Of a DNA stretch of 64,000 nt, positions 48,205 through 60,524 are shown piece by piece. The first letter of the stretch is position 1. Every line of letters starts with the position of its first letter. The DNA lies in NCBI GenBank assembly GCA_002110485.1, contig MOWL01000001.1:248001-312000 (forward strand), given 5' to 3'. This stretch comes from Emergomyces orientalis (lineage: Eukaryota > Ascomycota > Eurotiomycetes > Onygenales > Ajellomycetaceae). The position numbers were made by a program, and so were the translations under genes. The notes under the pieces were generated by a model. That model was not told the origin of the DNA and searched no databases. It worked only from the letters and a program-made list of their open reading frames with translations.

Positions 48205-49239
48205 ATGGCTAACAACATGGTTGGCGTATGTCCGACCCCAGCGCGAACCTCGTGGGCAGAAGAGCTTCATTGCAACATCCAATGGCCTGACCTCCCGAGA
48301 AACAACGCCTCAACACCAGGCAAGCCATCTTTCCAAGAAGAGCTTCACCAGCATGTGGAACATCTGCGACGAAAGGAGTTACCACCAACATCCACCACGA
48401 TACCTTTCGCTGCCCTACCGCCCAGGAATCGTGTTTTTCTCTGGAATGATGACAACTCTTTAGAGGAGGAGCTATTCGCGGAAGAAAAAACGGAATCATC
48501 TATACCAGTTAAAGCATCAGCGCAACCGAATTTAGCTTTGGGCCATAGCAAAGCATTAGCTAATCTAGCTTCTACCCCGGACCACCTTGTGCCCCAGATC
48601 TATAAACTAATGAAGAGAGCCTCAGAGTTTCCCACAGATGTATCAGAATCCCAGCGCAGAAAACAGCTGGGATATCTGATCGGTATGCCACATAACTTTC
48701 CACACCATTACCTCTGCGACGTGTGTTGCAAACACCATCTCTCTGCCAACATCCCAGCAGGACGCTTTACAACAATTGGCAACTGCATGGACCCCAGGGC
48801 AGTGTGTTCCCTCCCGATGCCCTTCGCAAAAATGAAACAAATCATGGATGCACATCGTCGAAACAAAGACGCAGCAGCCGAGTGGTTACTACATCTACGG
48901 GAGCACAACTCCTCGTTCCCCTTCCGATCACCCTTCGTTAACGGCATCATGGCCACCCGCAGCGCAAAGCTGGCCATCGTCGACGATCAACTGCTCCTCT
49001 GCATCATCTACAGGTACCGACTAACCAACAACAATAACCCCCGCCAGCGCCCATACCCACCCTCCATCTGCCATCATATCCGCGGGAGCGACATCAGGGG
49101 CCTCCTTGCCAAAGCTGAAAGCGAAGGCATGTCGATCGCATTTACGACGTGCGATACGGAAGTTTGTTTGAAATTCGGCTTTTTTACCGGTCTCGGTTAC
49201 GTGTTATATCCAGGATCCACGACGGTTTGGTTGGTATAG
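48205..49239 (+). CDS. Orphan protein with a Cys/His cluster
   Basis: Intron-less frame of 344 residues, in good coding sequence and standing alone in a gene-poor region. The N-terminal 60 residues contain two related segments, WAEELHCNIQWPD (17-29) and FQEELHQHVEHLRR (43-56), so an internal duplication is possible. A C-x2-C-C-x2-H-H cluster (Cys171, Cys174, Cys175) with Cys194 and Cys201 following could bind a metal. The pattern HxYLCdxCxxxH is seen in many fungal F-box-type proteins, but no F-box is present here. The C-terminal part (residues 240-344) has an ordered look (AKLAIVDDQLLLCIIYRYRL). The start is the first ATG, 4 codons ahead of a second. No function can be assigned. Confidence 0.65.
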   Translation: MANNMVGVCPTPARTSWAEELHCNIQWPDLPRNNASTPGKPSFQEELHQHVEHLRRKELPPTSTTIPFAALPPRNRVFLWNDDNSLEEELFAEEKTESSIPVKASAQPNLALGHSKALANLASTPDHLVPQIYKLMKRASEFPTDVSESQRRKQLGYLIGMPHNFPHHYLCDVCCKHHLSANIPAGRFTTIGNCMDPRAVCSLPMPFAKMKQIMDAHRRNKDAAAEWLLHLREHNSSFPFRSPFVNGIMATRSAKLAIVDDQLLLCIIYRYRLTNNNNPRQRPYPPSICHHIRGSDIRGLLAKAESEGMSIAFTTCDTEVCLKFGFFTGLGYVLYPGSTTVWLV

Positions 49240-50824
49240 CTTGGGTTCGGGAAAGTCTATGTCCGATAAACAGTGGTGCAGGTTGATAAGTTTGGGGCCC
49301 GGAGACGAGAAAGAGAAATTTGTCGAGGTTTGGAGGAAGATGGATCGGGGCGATTGATCAGGGGATCCTACGATCATTCTGACTGTCCCGGGCCCAGAAG
49401 TTTGAATTTTTTTTTTTTGAATTTTTTTGAATTAATCTTTTGCAACGTCTCATGAGGGTTAATTTTTCTCTTTTCCTTCGAGTTCTTCTTCCTCCCTTCA
49501 AACGGAATGGGCGATATAAACAGCGGTTGACACAATGTTGCTGATCTGTCTATATTCAGGGAATATCTATCATTAAACTGAGCCATCAATCCTGTTGCGG
49601 CAGACAGCGGTGCGTAGCAGCCCCCATGGAATTGTCGATCCCCTCAAACATGGCGCATCTCGCTCTTTGGATGACAACTACCCCTGAAAAAGGAAACAAA
49701 AATTGGTTAACTGCAATCTCTAAACGATTCATTTGCCATTTTTTTCTTCCCCTATTTTTTGGCTTGCAAGTCATGATTACAAACCCTATATGCGTTTTTT
49801 ATGAACTTATAGATGTTGGTTTTCCTAAGCTACATCCTCTATTCTCCTACATAGTGGCACCGAACAATATCTGTACTGCACAATTTTGGCAAAAAAATTA
49901 TTTTTGTTAAGCAGTTGACATTGAAATTATCATGTCTTGTTTGGAGAATGCAACCTCTATACTCTAAGCACCCCAACCATGCATCCACGTATGTATTCCC
50001 TCATTTGTTTCGATTGATATTACTGTCTATAAAATTTACTACTGCTGGATGGAGACACATCTGTATCTTTGTTTAATCTCGCAGATTCAATCTCAATATC
50101 CATTTCAATTTAAGATTAATAATATTTTCTTAGCCTATTCTACATAATTAGAGTGCGCTCCCTGCTCATTGAATACTTAATAATAATAAATTGCTGCATA
50201 CTACCGCAGGTGCAATATGCCATAGTTCATATTGCTACCAAATTATAAAATCCATTAAACGAGAAATGAAACGACAATAGATCAGCTGGACTTTGTCACT
50301 AATTATCTGTTTATTTCATTTTTTTCAGGGCAGGCAGAGAAAAACTATTCTCAATCCCGTCCGCGTCTGACAAAGGAAAACGAATTCAAAAGGCTACTTA
50401 TAATAAGTGTGAACCCAGGGCGTGATGTCCTCATTTCCTAACCTCTCCATCGTGCTTCAGAAAAATAGAACCGGCTTCAGAGTTGTGAAATAATATTGCT
50501 TTTGTCAAAAGGGATATCCGAGATCTACGAAGGAACCGGGCGATCGGGGCTGGAGACGGTAGAGGGGTGTAGTGTAGGGATTGGTGGTTTCAAGCACCAG
50601 GGACCATCGAAGTGTGGGATTTTCAAGGAAGGCGGCCGAAATGTAGGTGGTTATGGCACACGCGACATCAATAAAATATGAATATGAATAAGAATGGGAT
50701 ATTCTCATATATGCAAGGCTGAGGTGATCACTTATTTTCATGTGTTCAAGATATTTGCAGTGTTGACTTCTATCTTTTGATTTCTGGGCTTATGTTATGT
50801 GAACACTTTTAGGGGAGATTAATA

Positions 50825-50847
50825 GATATATATATATATATATATAT
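50825..50847 (+). repeat. (TA)n microsatellite
   Basis: Alternating TA of about 22 bases in AT-rich intergenic sequence. Confidence 0.85.
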
Positions 50848-50976
50848 GGATTTTCCATGCCTGCAAATGTAGAAATATGCAAGAAGACATGCTCTTTGAT
50901 TGAAGTCTATCTGTAGCAATAGATATGCCAGAGTACATATGTGTACAGCATACACCTAAAAACTAAGATACATTTA

Positions 50977-50996
50977 ATAAATAAATAAATAAATAA
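50977..50996 (+). repeat. (AAAT)n microsatellite
   Basis: Four to five AAAT units in AT-rich sequence. Confidence 0.8.
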
Positions 50997-52964
50997 GTAT
51001 ATGAAGTTATTTACTTTGATTGACAATGTTCATCATTAAGAGGCAAACTTAACTACTTTTATATTGGTATTGATAGGTAAATCTTATTGTTATATATAAT
51101 ATAGGCAGAGATATAGACAGTTGTATGTGAGTGAGCATGCATGAACTGCTACATGTTTGAAATTTATATTTGAGAGTTAAGAGTGAAACATTTTGGAAAT
51201 AAAGAATGAAAAGAATGATGATGGTGGGTTGCTTTTCCAAAACTCTCAACATAAAAAAGCTATCAGCTCTAACTTTAAGCAAGCTTGACTTGACTTTCTT
51301 CATTATTAAAAAGCTTCTCAACGCTTTCCCACATATCAACTGGTTTCTTATTGCCTGTTTTGCCCTCTCTTGAATATTGTATAGTATATAATGAACTCTA
51401 TAGATGCTGTCTGTATTTTGAAATCTACATAATTACTTTTCAAGTGAAGAGAGAAAGAATTTTAATTATCATCTCTTCTAGAGAGGTAAATTTTATCATT
51501 GCATGACCTGCTTTGTAGCTTCCAAGACTTTTATATTGTGTCTTGAACAAGAAAAATATAGGATTTTATTGGCCATGCTATAATGAGGTATAATAACAAT
51601 ATTTGTTCTGGATGATTCTGTTCAACGGGGGCTGTCAGTCAAATTGTCTGCAGCAAAGCTTGCTGGCGGGGGCTCCTCGGATAGAAAAAACAGACTTCAG
51701 TTTGAACCAGATCAATGAATACCTCCTGCAGTCTCAGTGACTGAATATATACCTGAAATTATAATGTAAGTGGGTATTTGAATGAGTTTTGAGAAATTAT
51801 AATTTTCACCTGGCTTTGCTGATCACCAATAAAATCACATCCTCTGTACTTCCAAACGTTGATGAAAACAGAAGTAAAATATAGAGTTTAAAAACACTTT
51901 TGTTCCTTGATATAGAAGTTAAGCTAACTTGATTTTTATTGGATTTACTTCTTCTTCCAGAAGTAACACCACCCAGCCCATGTTACCCTATTGTATTTAT
52001 TTTCACTATACGGAGTATACTTCTAATTATTGAATAATGAGTGGGTAAACTATCCTCATCGGCTGCGTGCAGTTTTGAGTTGCCTTTTTGCCCGGCCAAA
52101 GTCCCATTCCCCATATTGGCTAGCTCCCGAACCAGGCTTTTTTCGCCCTTGGATAAGTTAGACCCAGCTCTCCCTTCCAAGAAACTCCAACAGATCCATC
52201 CATCTCCATCTGCCTTAAAATGATCGGCACTAGCGGAGCATGAGTTTGGCCCCATCCGCCAAGCCCACTTGAGGGAGAAGCTGGTCGCTGGGCAGCTGGG
52301 CGGGCCTCAAACCCGCCCGTTCGCGGCCTGGTGGTGCCAGGTGTTCAAGAGTTCCAAGGGCCTGGAAATTCGATGTCAAAAAAAATAAAATATGTAAAGT
52401 ATAAAATATAAAATATAAAAAAAGAAGAAAAATTTGCAGGTCATCAGTGCTTGAGTGGGTTACTGATATACCAGAGCTACATCGGTTAATCCGTAGAGGA
52501 TTGGGGGAACAAAATCTGTCCTGGGGAATCGTGGTGGACTTAACGCTGAGTAATTATTTGTGATCCCCTGGCCCTTCGTGGTGTGGGCAGAAATCAGCAC
52601 CTTGCTAGCCTGCGATTTGTTTTCTACAAGGCCCCAACTTCCAAGCAAACAGCGCCAAGGACTACTCCGATCTGAAGTTTCTGATCAGTGATCCATGCGG
52701 ATAGGATGGGGGAAATAAGCACCGAGAGCTGAGGGCGAAAGAGTTGGAAGGGCTGGAACACCAGAAGCAAGGTAAATGTTTCCTGGTTTCAGGTTTTTAG
52801 CATCTTCTCCATCTTCCCCTTTTTTTATTTAACTATTTCGTTTCTTCTTTTTCCTTCTCTAATCCTCTTGTGGTACTTTGTATCCAGGCGTTAATGACAT
52901 AGTGCGACTCGGCACCTGTTCAACGTTGGGCCAAGGCACGCAGGCAAGGAGGGAAGAAAAAGCA

Positions 52965-52995
52965 GCAGGCAAGCAGGCAAGCAGGCAAGCAGGCA
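52965..52995 (+). repeat. GCAGGCAA minisatellite
   Basis: Almost four exact 8-base units in tandem, with related GCAGGCAAGG words just upstream. Confidence 0.85.
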
Positions 52996-54337
52996 GAAAA
53001 AATAAATAAAAAATTCAGGAGGGGTTTTATCAGATTACAATTTGGTCCGGTTTGTTTTCAATTTTCAGTATTTTTGTTCGGATTTGTTGATTATTTTTTT
53101 CCCCTTCGCTCTCTCTCTCTCGCGCGTCATTCTGGAATTATTTCTCGTACCTTCTGAAGAATTTTGTTTTTCTTTGTCAGGGTTACAGATGAGGCATAAA
53201 TAGGATCTCTGAGAGATGTGGGCTTGTTTCTGTTTTTTTTTTCTTTTTTTTTTTTCCTTTTCCGCTTCATGTATGGCCTGGCCCACTTGCCGTAGCTTTT
53301 TGGTTGGCAGCTGGGATGCTATGAATAGTCCAACGGGGCTCCATAAGTGGAAGGAGGTTTCGCACTAAAATAGTTAGTTAGCTTGGAGAGTGATTGAGTT
53401 AGTTGGGAACGGGGATTTTTTGCAAAAAAAAAATAAATAAATTGAAACTGGGTAGCAGGTTTTTATGCAGCCTAGAGACAGCTAGGGCGAGTTCTTTAAC
53501 CTTTGTTTTACCTACCTGGTGGTAGGCTGGAAGAGGCGTGGCCCTCAGCACTAACTTGGCTGGGCAGGAATAAGAAAAATATGGAGAAAATACAATAATG
53601 GATGGGTAATATTTTGCAAAACCTGGAGCTAGCAGTTTTAACAGTGCTAAGGATAACGGGGGAGGAAAAATGAAAATAAAATAGAAATCGGGATGAAAGA
53701 AAGAACAATAATGAAGAATCAAGCAGCCAACTAACGCCAAACCTTGGAAAACTACGCAAAATAACAGCGCAAGATAACGTCGCAGACAGGAAGCGGGAAG
53801 AAGAAGAAGAAGAATAAATTACAGGCAGAGATAGATATATATCGATAACAGCGCAAAAAGGGAATAAGAAAAGAAAGAAGAAAAAAAAAAACGAAAGAAA
53901 GCGGAGACTTGCAAAAATTGGGTGGATTGCCGTGTTGGGAAGGGCCTCACCTCACCTCACCCAACAGCCCGCGCTCCTGTTCCTGCTCCAGCTCTGTCTG
54001 GTCTGTCTATCAAACACCAAACATCATCCAACTTCAGCCTCCAACCTCGCCTTAACTTCGACATCATCTCAACCTCACCTCAACTTCACCCCCCCCGGGG
54101 CAACCTGACGCACCGGTCAGGCTCTTTATCTCTGCGCATCCATCCACTGGTCGAGAGGGCAATCAGGAACAAACAAGGGAATGCTGCCCGCTCTGTGCTC
54201 AGTGTGAGTCTTTGTACACCCTCGTCTCATACGCTGTACCACTCTTCTTCCCTCCCCCTCCTCCACCCCAGTACCCCATCACCCCAGCACCCCCAGCTGC
54301 CTGGTTCCCTGATCTTCAGTCACTTCATCCCAAACTT

Positions 54338-54354
54338 CCCCCCCCCCCCCCCCC
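54338..54354 (+). repeat. Poly-C tract (17 bases)
   Basis: An uninterrupted C run inside the pyrimidine-rich region ahead of the PUF gene. Confidence 0.9.
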
Positions 54355-55961
54355 AACACCAATAATGAGCCAAAATTAGAGGAAAATAGACAGGACTCAA
54401 GAAGGAAGGAGAAAGAGAAACAGAGAAGTGTGCTGCTTTGACGTATCTAACCAACACGTCTCCTGCTCATACCTATACCTAACTGAATGACTGTCCCAAC
54501 CGACTTAACTAACTCGTGTCTGTTTCTTGCAGTGCGCCGATTCCCTTGTACAAGGCCCTGCAGTGCGATCATGCTTCCGTCTGTGTGACAGCTTGATGCG
54601 TTTTCCGCTTCTCTTTGTCTCCTTTCGATAGCCTTTCCGCCTGCGTCTCGCAGCTGCGCCTCTCCAAAAACTTACACACATTCTCGCATTTTCGCACACA
54701 CACACTCTCTTTTTCTCTATTCCCCCTCCCCTCTTCTCGCTCCCGCGCCGTGATCGCCCGTTTTTCTTTTCCTACCCCCTCCCGGAAAACCGCCTGGTAT
54801 TATCCACTAATCTGTGGCCTTCTTTGCACCTCTCTCTCCATCACGGTTTACATCTCCACCGGCCTTTGAGCAACATACGCCGCTTTCTTCTGCTCAAAAC
54901 CGTCCTCCCTTCTGTTCCTTCACCATTACACAAAGATCAATCGACTAGGGCATTCGCGTTTTTCTTTCCTCCCTTCCTCCCTGTCGCTGCGACCCTCCTC
55001 AAAGCCCGACCCGCCTTGTTTGACCGATTTGTTTATATCCTGTCAATAACGAGAAAATATTAAATATCCAATGAGCTATATAGAGTAGCACCACTACGCT
55101 AGTCGCGCTTCCTCTAGGGCAGGTGAGCTTTGAGTTGAGTTGACCTCGCTCTCGACTAGGCAATCTTGTTGCTCCCTCACCTCGGCTGCCTGCTGCGATT
55201 TGCGCTGGCAAACGAAGGCGGCGTTTCTTTCTTGTCTGTCCAATTGCTCGCTTTGCTTTCGGCCAGACTATCAGGACACTCCCATTACATCCCTACGTTT
55301 CTACCCACCGCTTCTGTAGACAAGTCCCGTGCCTTTTCTTCAATCCCTGCCACAGCAAATTTCTCCTTTCGTGGGCTTTCTTTCATCCCGCAATCTTCTT
55401 GATACCTTCCATTAGTCTTCTTCTCTTCCACCTCCTCTTTCTTCCCTCCCTCCTCGACCTGAGCTCCTGTCGTCAGTTAGCTTTCGATTCCACTCCTCGG
55501 AAGGCTCTCCCCGGAAGGGCCCTCGCTTTTTCCAACACTGTATATTGTGTACATGACCTGGTTTCTCCCGGCTTTAAACTGATCAAGAGCTGCTTTTCGA
55601 GTTCTTTTTCTACTTTCCGGTGGTAAGTATAATAGTTTACTTATATGTTCCATACTGAACCTTCACTCCCAAGGCCATTCATTGTTCGAAAACGCTAACG
55701 CGAGTGATAGTCATATATTACCTTTACCATTCCTTTTGATTTTCGATTTATGTGCATGGTATCCTGCAAATATATCTTCTCTGTGAACATTTTTTCTTTC
55801 TCTCTTTTACCGCTGCACTGTCTATTGTGTACCAACAAAGTTGTCTTCGAAAGCTGCAAATACCCTCGAGATACCCTCAAGATACCCCTTCAAGACATAT
55901 TTAATTCTATCAATAGCTTTCACAAGCTCGTTCTACCATTTCTGAACTACCTTTTCCCAAC

Positions 55962-58900
55962 ATGACTTCGGCCTTAGCAAACGGCGCTGTTGCGCGGCGA
56001 GTAAGTTTTTTATCAACATTTTTTCTTCTGTTAGGTAGCATAGCACTTCTTTAACCTGGAGCTTGACAACTGACGATACCGAACGTTACAGAGCCGTGAC
56101 CAGCCTCCCAATATTGGTTCGTCGTCCACCATGAAGGATAGTGATGCCTCACACGTACCCCAGAGCTCAAGCATTGGCAAAACTTTTGGGACACCAAAAA
56201 CAAACTGGAACAGTAATATCTGGGGTAACAACGGCCTGGGAGGTGGATTTGGTGACGGAGCAATGGATAATGGTCGAGGCCGAGGTATTCCCTCACTTAC
56301 CGCGTCCACGCAACTTGATAAACAAGCTATATTTTTCTTGAAATAACCGCTAATTAGTTCACTTGCTTAGTAGATCACAAGAGCCGTGGGTCTATCCCCG
56401 AGGGTCCAATCGAAGGAAAAACCGGATCCGGATCTCTACTGTCGACTTCGGAGTCTGACGGTTGGACGGGACGTACTAACTTACCCTGGGACCTCTCCAA
56501 CTCAACTTCGCAGTTACGAGGCCCATTGGCCAATCATCCCGGGCAAGCTCTCCAGAATGATCACTGTACTCCCTTGAGCATGAACGATGCATCTGGTGGC
56601 TCGACCTCTCCATACTTTTCCGTTTCTAGATCATCGACTATCGGCCACCACTCTCACAACCCCAACAAGTCATTCATTACGCAGCCTGACATGCTTCCCT
56701 CTTCCACTGCCCAAGATAGTTCTGGACGCGTGGGTTTTAATGCCTACAGACCTGATGAAGCTGGTCGCCGTCATATCAATGGGGCCCCTTTTAGAAACAA
56801 TTTGGGTACACGCCTACAAAACAATCAGGGGCTACCTTTGAGTGACATGGATGCCCCATTATCCGACAGCACCATCAACTCACTGAGTCTCCGACCCTTC
56901 TCCCCAAATGGTACTGATCAGACCGCTGGTCCAAGGGAGCATTCACCATATGGCCATGTTTCCCATAGCTCCGTTTCGATTGTTCCACAGAGGCCTGCCC
57001 ACTCAGCTCATGCTTCCTTCCATTCCGATTCGCATAGCAGTGACCCTAGATATGCAAGTTCACAGAACGATCTCGCCTCTGGCATTGGCAAACTTCATAT
57101 GCAGGATGATGGGTACAAGTTTCACCCCCCCGTTGCAGCTCAGAGACCACCCTACCACTCACACGCTTCGTACGATGCCTCATTGACCCGATTCAAGCCC
57201 TATTTGGGTGCAGACAATGGAACTGGTGTTTATATCTCTGATGAGACAAGTGATATCCCAGCTAATCATATGTTTAATCCCCCCCGCTTGAACGATAGAG
57301 GTCCTGCTTCGCCGACTGTTAGTGATTATGCTCGCAGTGTACACAGTTTGTATTCCGCTGGAGGGACTCCGATAACCAACGGCCAGTTCCGGACATCTTC
57401 TGGAAGTCGCCTTACGGGACAACTGCCAGATGGACAAGCAGAACTTCTGGAGCGAAAACTTCGTGGCTTGCAGCAAGAACAGCAGGATTACTTGCAATCC
57501 ACGGCAAACCCGCTTCACGCGCGACTCTCCCTTGCGCAAGGGTATGGATTTTCGGGCTATCAGGGGGCTCCCAGATTGAACCCGCTCTCGAACTATTATC
57601 CAGTTGCACCTTTTGGTGGGCTAGGACCGACACCCATCTTACCCAGGAGCCCTCATCGCGAACAAGATCCGATTCAAATTGTTCGTAGTCCTCTGCTTGA
57701 AGAGTTCCGAACGAACAACAAAAATAACAAGCGATACGAGCTCAAGGTAGGAGCATATGTTTTTGATTTTGTCTAATTCGCCCTGCTCTGACTTCAATGA
57801 CTAATGTTGTGATAATAGGACATTTATAACCATATCGTGGAGTTCAGTGGTGATCAGCATGGTTCGCGGTTCATCCAGCACATGTTGGAGTCTGCAAATA
57901 GCGACGAGAAGGATCAAGTTTTCCGCGAAATCCAGCCTAACTCTCTTCAGCTTATGACGGACGTCTTTGGCAATTATGTCGTTCAAAAGCTTTTCGAGCA
58001 CGGCAATCAGTCGCAAAAAAAAATACTGGCAAACCAAATGAAGGGTCACATCCTTGCACTATCGACACAGATGTATGGGTGTCGAGTTGTTCAGAAGGTA
58101 CAAATCGAGTTTCCAGCATTCATTTCATACAGTTCGTCGTTATGCTAACAATACTACGTAGGCTTTGGAACACATCCTCACCGACCAACAGGCATCGATG
58201 GTGAAAGAGCTTGAGAACCATGTCTTGAAATGTGTTAAGGATCAAAATGGGAACCACGTAATTCAGAAAGCGGTCGAAAGGGTCCCTACTGTTCATATTC
58301 AGTTCATCATCAATGCATTTAAGGGACAAGTTCACCGATTGGCAGCCCACCCTTATGGTTGTAGGGTCATCCAACGAATGTTGGAACACTGCCCAGAAGC
58401 AGATCGCCAGGCGATCCTTGCAGAGCTCCATGCCTGTACCGCCAGTCTTATCCCGGATCAATTTGGCAATTACGTGATCCAGCATGTCATCGAAAATGGC
58501 GAGGAACATGACAAGGCTAAGATCATCTCCATTGTTATCTCGCAGTTGCTTGTGTTCTCGAAACACAAGTTCGCCAGTAACGTGGTCGAGAAGAGTATTG
58601 AATTTGGTGCAGAGGGCCAGCGAACCGAAATTCTACGCCAATTGACGACACCAAATGATCGAGGAGAAAACCCACTCCTAGGCCTCATGAGGGATCAGTA
58701 CGGGAATTATGTCATTCGTAAGTTTATTTTACTTCGTACGTTTTATTGGGCCTACGTTTCTAATATGCCTGTTCCACAGAGAAAGTTCTTGGTCAACTTA
58801 ATGGGGAGGAGCGTGAGGCTCTTGTCAAGCAAATTGAGCCGCAGTTGACTCAGCTTAAGAAATTCAGCTATGGAAAGCAGATCGTCGCCATCGAAAAACT

Positions 58901-59225
58901 CATCTATGACTCGCACAGCATTGGCGGCCAGTCCGGTGAGAGTCCCTCGACTCATTGTAAGAACAGATCTCCCCTTTCTCTGAGTGAATTGGACACCTCT
59001 CCGTCCAGCGATGATAGCAGCGGAGCACCAACATCCCCTGTAGTGGGTACTCAAAGTTCCCGAGGAAGCTCTCTTCCGAGCACGAACACAAGCGTTGTCG
59101 AAGGCTCTATAGACCAACAAAAGCAAAGCCTGGTTTCTTCCGCTGCCACCACTCCGATGTCCGAGCGCAATGAAGATGTACAAGTTTCTGCAATCGATAA
59201 CTCGGGTGCCACGTCTGCACGCTAG
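55962..59225 (+). CDS. Pumilio-family (PUF) RNA-binding protein
   Basis: PUF proteins bind UGUA-type elements in mRNA 3' UTRs and control decay, translation or localisation. I read exons 55962-56000, 56092-56284, 56374-57746, 57819-58097, 58162-58717 and 58780-59225. They join to 962 codons (961 residues). The first exon codes only 13 residues (MTSALANGAVARR). Exon 3 can begin at 56371 or 56374 because the acceptor is TTAGTAG. The N-terminal half is Ser/Asn/Pro-rich and disordered. The C-terminal Pumilio domain has eight repeats, including GSRFIQHML, GNYVVQKLFEHG, GCRVVQKALEH, GNHVIQKAVER, GCRVIQRMLEHC, GNYVIQHVIENG, ASNVVEKSIEFG and GNYVIQKVLGQL. The spacing and the repeat-7 SNVVEK text recall Puf3/Pumilio-type proteins rather than the Puf6/Nop9 class. 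The Ser/Thr-rich C-terminus ends after KFSYGKQIVAIEKLI. Confidence 0.93.
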
Positions 59226-60128
59226 GGTTGAAACCATCTCGGTACTTACGGCTGACTCCAGGTTGTGATTATTATTTTTATTATCCTGATTATCCGCTTA
59301 TCTTTCTTTTTCTCGCGCATTTTCGATCGCCATATTTTCCATCACCATTTAACGCTTTTATTTAATATACCGCAGTATAATCCTTTTCCTACCCAGTGTG
59401 CGTACTCACTCGCAAAACTCCACAGAAGAAATGAAGCAAAAACATAGATGTGGCGTGGCAAAATAATATATTTCATGAAGCGTTGCTCCCCTCCCATATG
59501 CTGGTTTATATTCATGACATGACTGATACCCCGCCATGCATTGTACCCCTAACTAGAACGCGACGGTATATTATTTCCTCTTCCTCCCAAAGAAGCAGAA
59601 GGAAAGAAGTACGGGAACTTTTTCTTTTTTCTTTACCCTTTATCTCTACTCTAATATCTCCAAATATCTTCCTTTTTCAATCTTTTCCTATTCACAAGCT
59701 GCATCCCGTACTCTACTTACTATTTATTACCTTTATTCTTATTGTTTTATTCACGCTCACGTACCCCCTTTCGCTATTGGTAATTTATAGCTGTTTAATG
59801 TTTTATCTTTTCTCGGGTACAGCACTATACTGATTTGTTTCTCATTTCTTTTATCTTTTTACCTTTATTTATTATTGTAGCTTTTTACATATTTTTTTTC
59901 CAACTTCCCGTTGCAAACAAAAAAGAAGCCACGAGCAAATGACCATGGGGTTTATTTTTGTCGGGTGTCACGGGGTGTTTTTGTTTGTATTTCACTGAAC
60001 TTACTGTTTCCTTTTAAACAAAAATATATGATAATTTTATTTTGTGATTTAATTTAGTTTTATTTCAGATTTCTTTTGCGTGCAAAATTTATTTTTTATT
60101 ACTATTATCATTGTTATTGCAGTGGAAT
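59226..60128. other. PUF 3' UTR and AT-rich intergenic sequence
   Basis: Very AT-rich sequence directly after the PUF stop, with AATAATATATTTC near 59461. TGTATTT words at about 59985-60000 could even be PUF-type sites, though none matches a full UGUAnAUA that I can name with confidence. No gene seen. Confidence 0.4.
60116..60128 (+). repeat. Target-site duplication, left copy (LINE copy A)
   Basis: ATTGCAGTGGAAT, identical to 60245-60257. The two bound a 116-bp LINE 3' fragment. Confidence 0.75.
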
Positions 60129-60244
60129 TATTATTATTATTTCTACACCACTTAATCGCGAGGATATGTGAGCCTCTGCTTAATATACAAAGTAAGGAAA
60201 ACCTTGTGACAAGCATAGCTTGTTACTGGATTAAAAACCTCCTG
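60129..60244 (-). mobile_element. LINE 3'-end fragment, copy A (severely 5'-truncated)
   Basis: On the minus strand this fragment ends in (TAA)n. Just before that tail it carries the block CATATCCTCGCGATTAAGTGGTGT, which copy B has at the same distance from its own tail. It is bounded by identical 13-bp direct repeats, as left by target-primed reverse transcription. Against copy B it has more T/A where B has C/G. Confidence 0.7.
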
Positions 60245-60257
60245 ATTGCAGTGGAAT
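60245..60257 (+). repeat. Target-site duplication, right copy (LINE copy A)
   Basis: ATTGCAGTGGAAT, identical to 60116-60128. Confidence 0.75.
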
Positions 60258-60511
60258 ATATACAGAAGATATTTTTAAATTTTTATTTCATTCTCTTACT
60301 ACTTTATATACATACATCAATCAAGCTAGTTCAAGAGTTCATGTTTTTTTCATACCTTTTATTATCAATCACTTATTTATTGAACTTCTCTTTTTATGTA
60401 AAGTACAATGTAAGGTTCTTTGATTTCTTTTTAATGAGTTTTGTTTGTTTTCTGTTTTCAGTACAATTTTTCCTTTCTTCTTGTGATATATGGGTACTGA
60501 AGAGATGATTT
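60258..60511. other. AT-rich sequence between the two LINE copies
   Basis: About 250 bases of AT-rich unique sequence. No feature seen. Confidence 0.4.
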
Positions 60512-60524
60512 GAAGTGGCACCAT
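60512..60524 (+). repeat. Target-site duplication, left copy (LINE copy B)
   Basis: GAAGTGGCACCAT, identical to 62152-62164. It sits directly against the (ATT)n tail of copy B. Confidence 0.8.

Larger units (their letters stand above)
49240..55961. other. Long AT-rich gene desert and PUF upstream region
   Basis: No convincing gene lies in this 6.7-kb stretch. The left part (49240-53900) is AT-rich with microsatellites (TA at 50825-50847, AAAT at 50977-50996, an 8-bp GCAGGCAA array at 52965-52995). The right part (53900-55961) is C/T-rich on the plus strand and looks like a long promoter and 5' leader of the PUF gene. Open frames within it (for example 147 codons at 53922-54365) are pyrimidine-tract low complexity, so I do not call them as genes. 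They would be upstream ORFs if transcribed. Confidence 0.4.

Noticed and set aside
53922..54365. 147-codon plus-strand frame
   Set aside because: Pyrimidine-tract low complexity running into a C17 run. Better explained as leader sequence of the PUF gene.
60080..60508. 142-codon plus-strand hydrophobic frame
   Set aside because: It runs across LINE copy A and AT-rich DNA. Its Leu/Phe/Ile richness comes from base composition, not a membrane protein.
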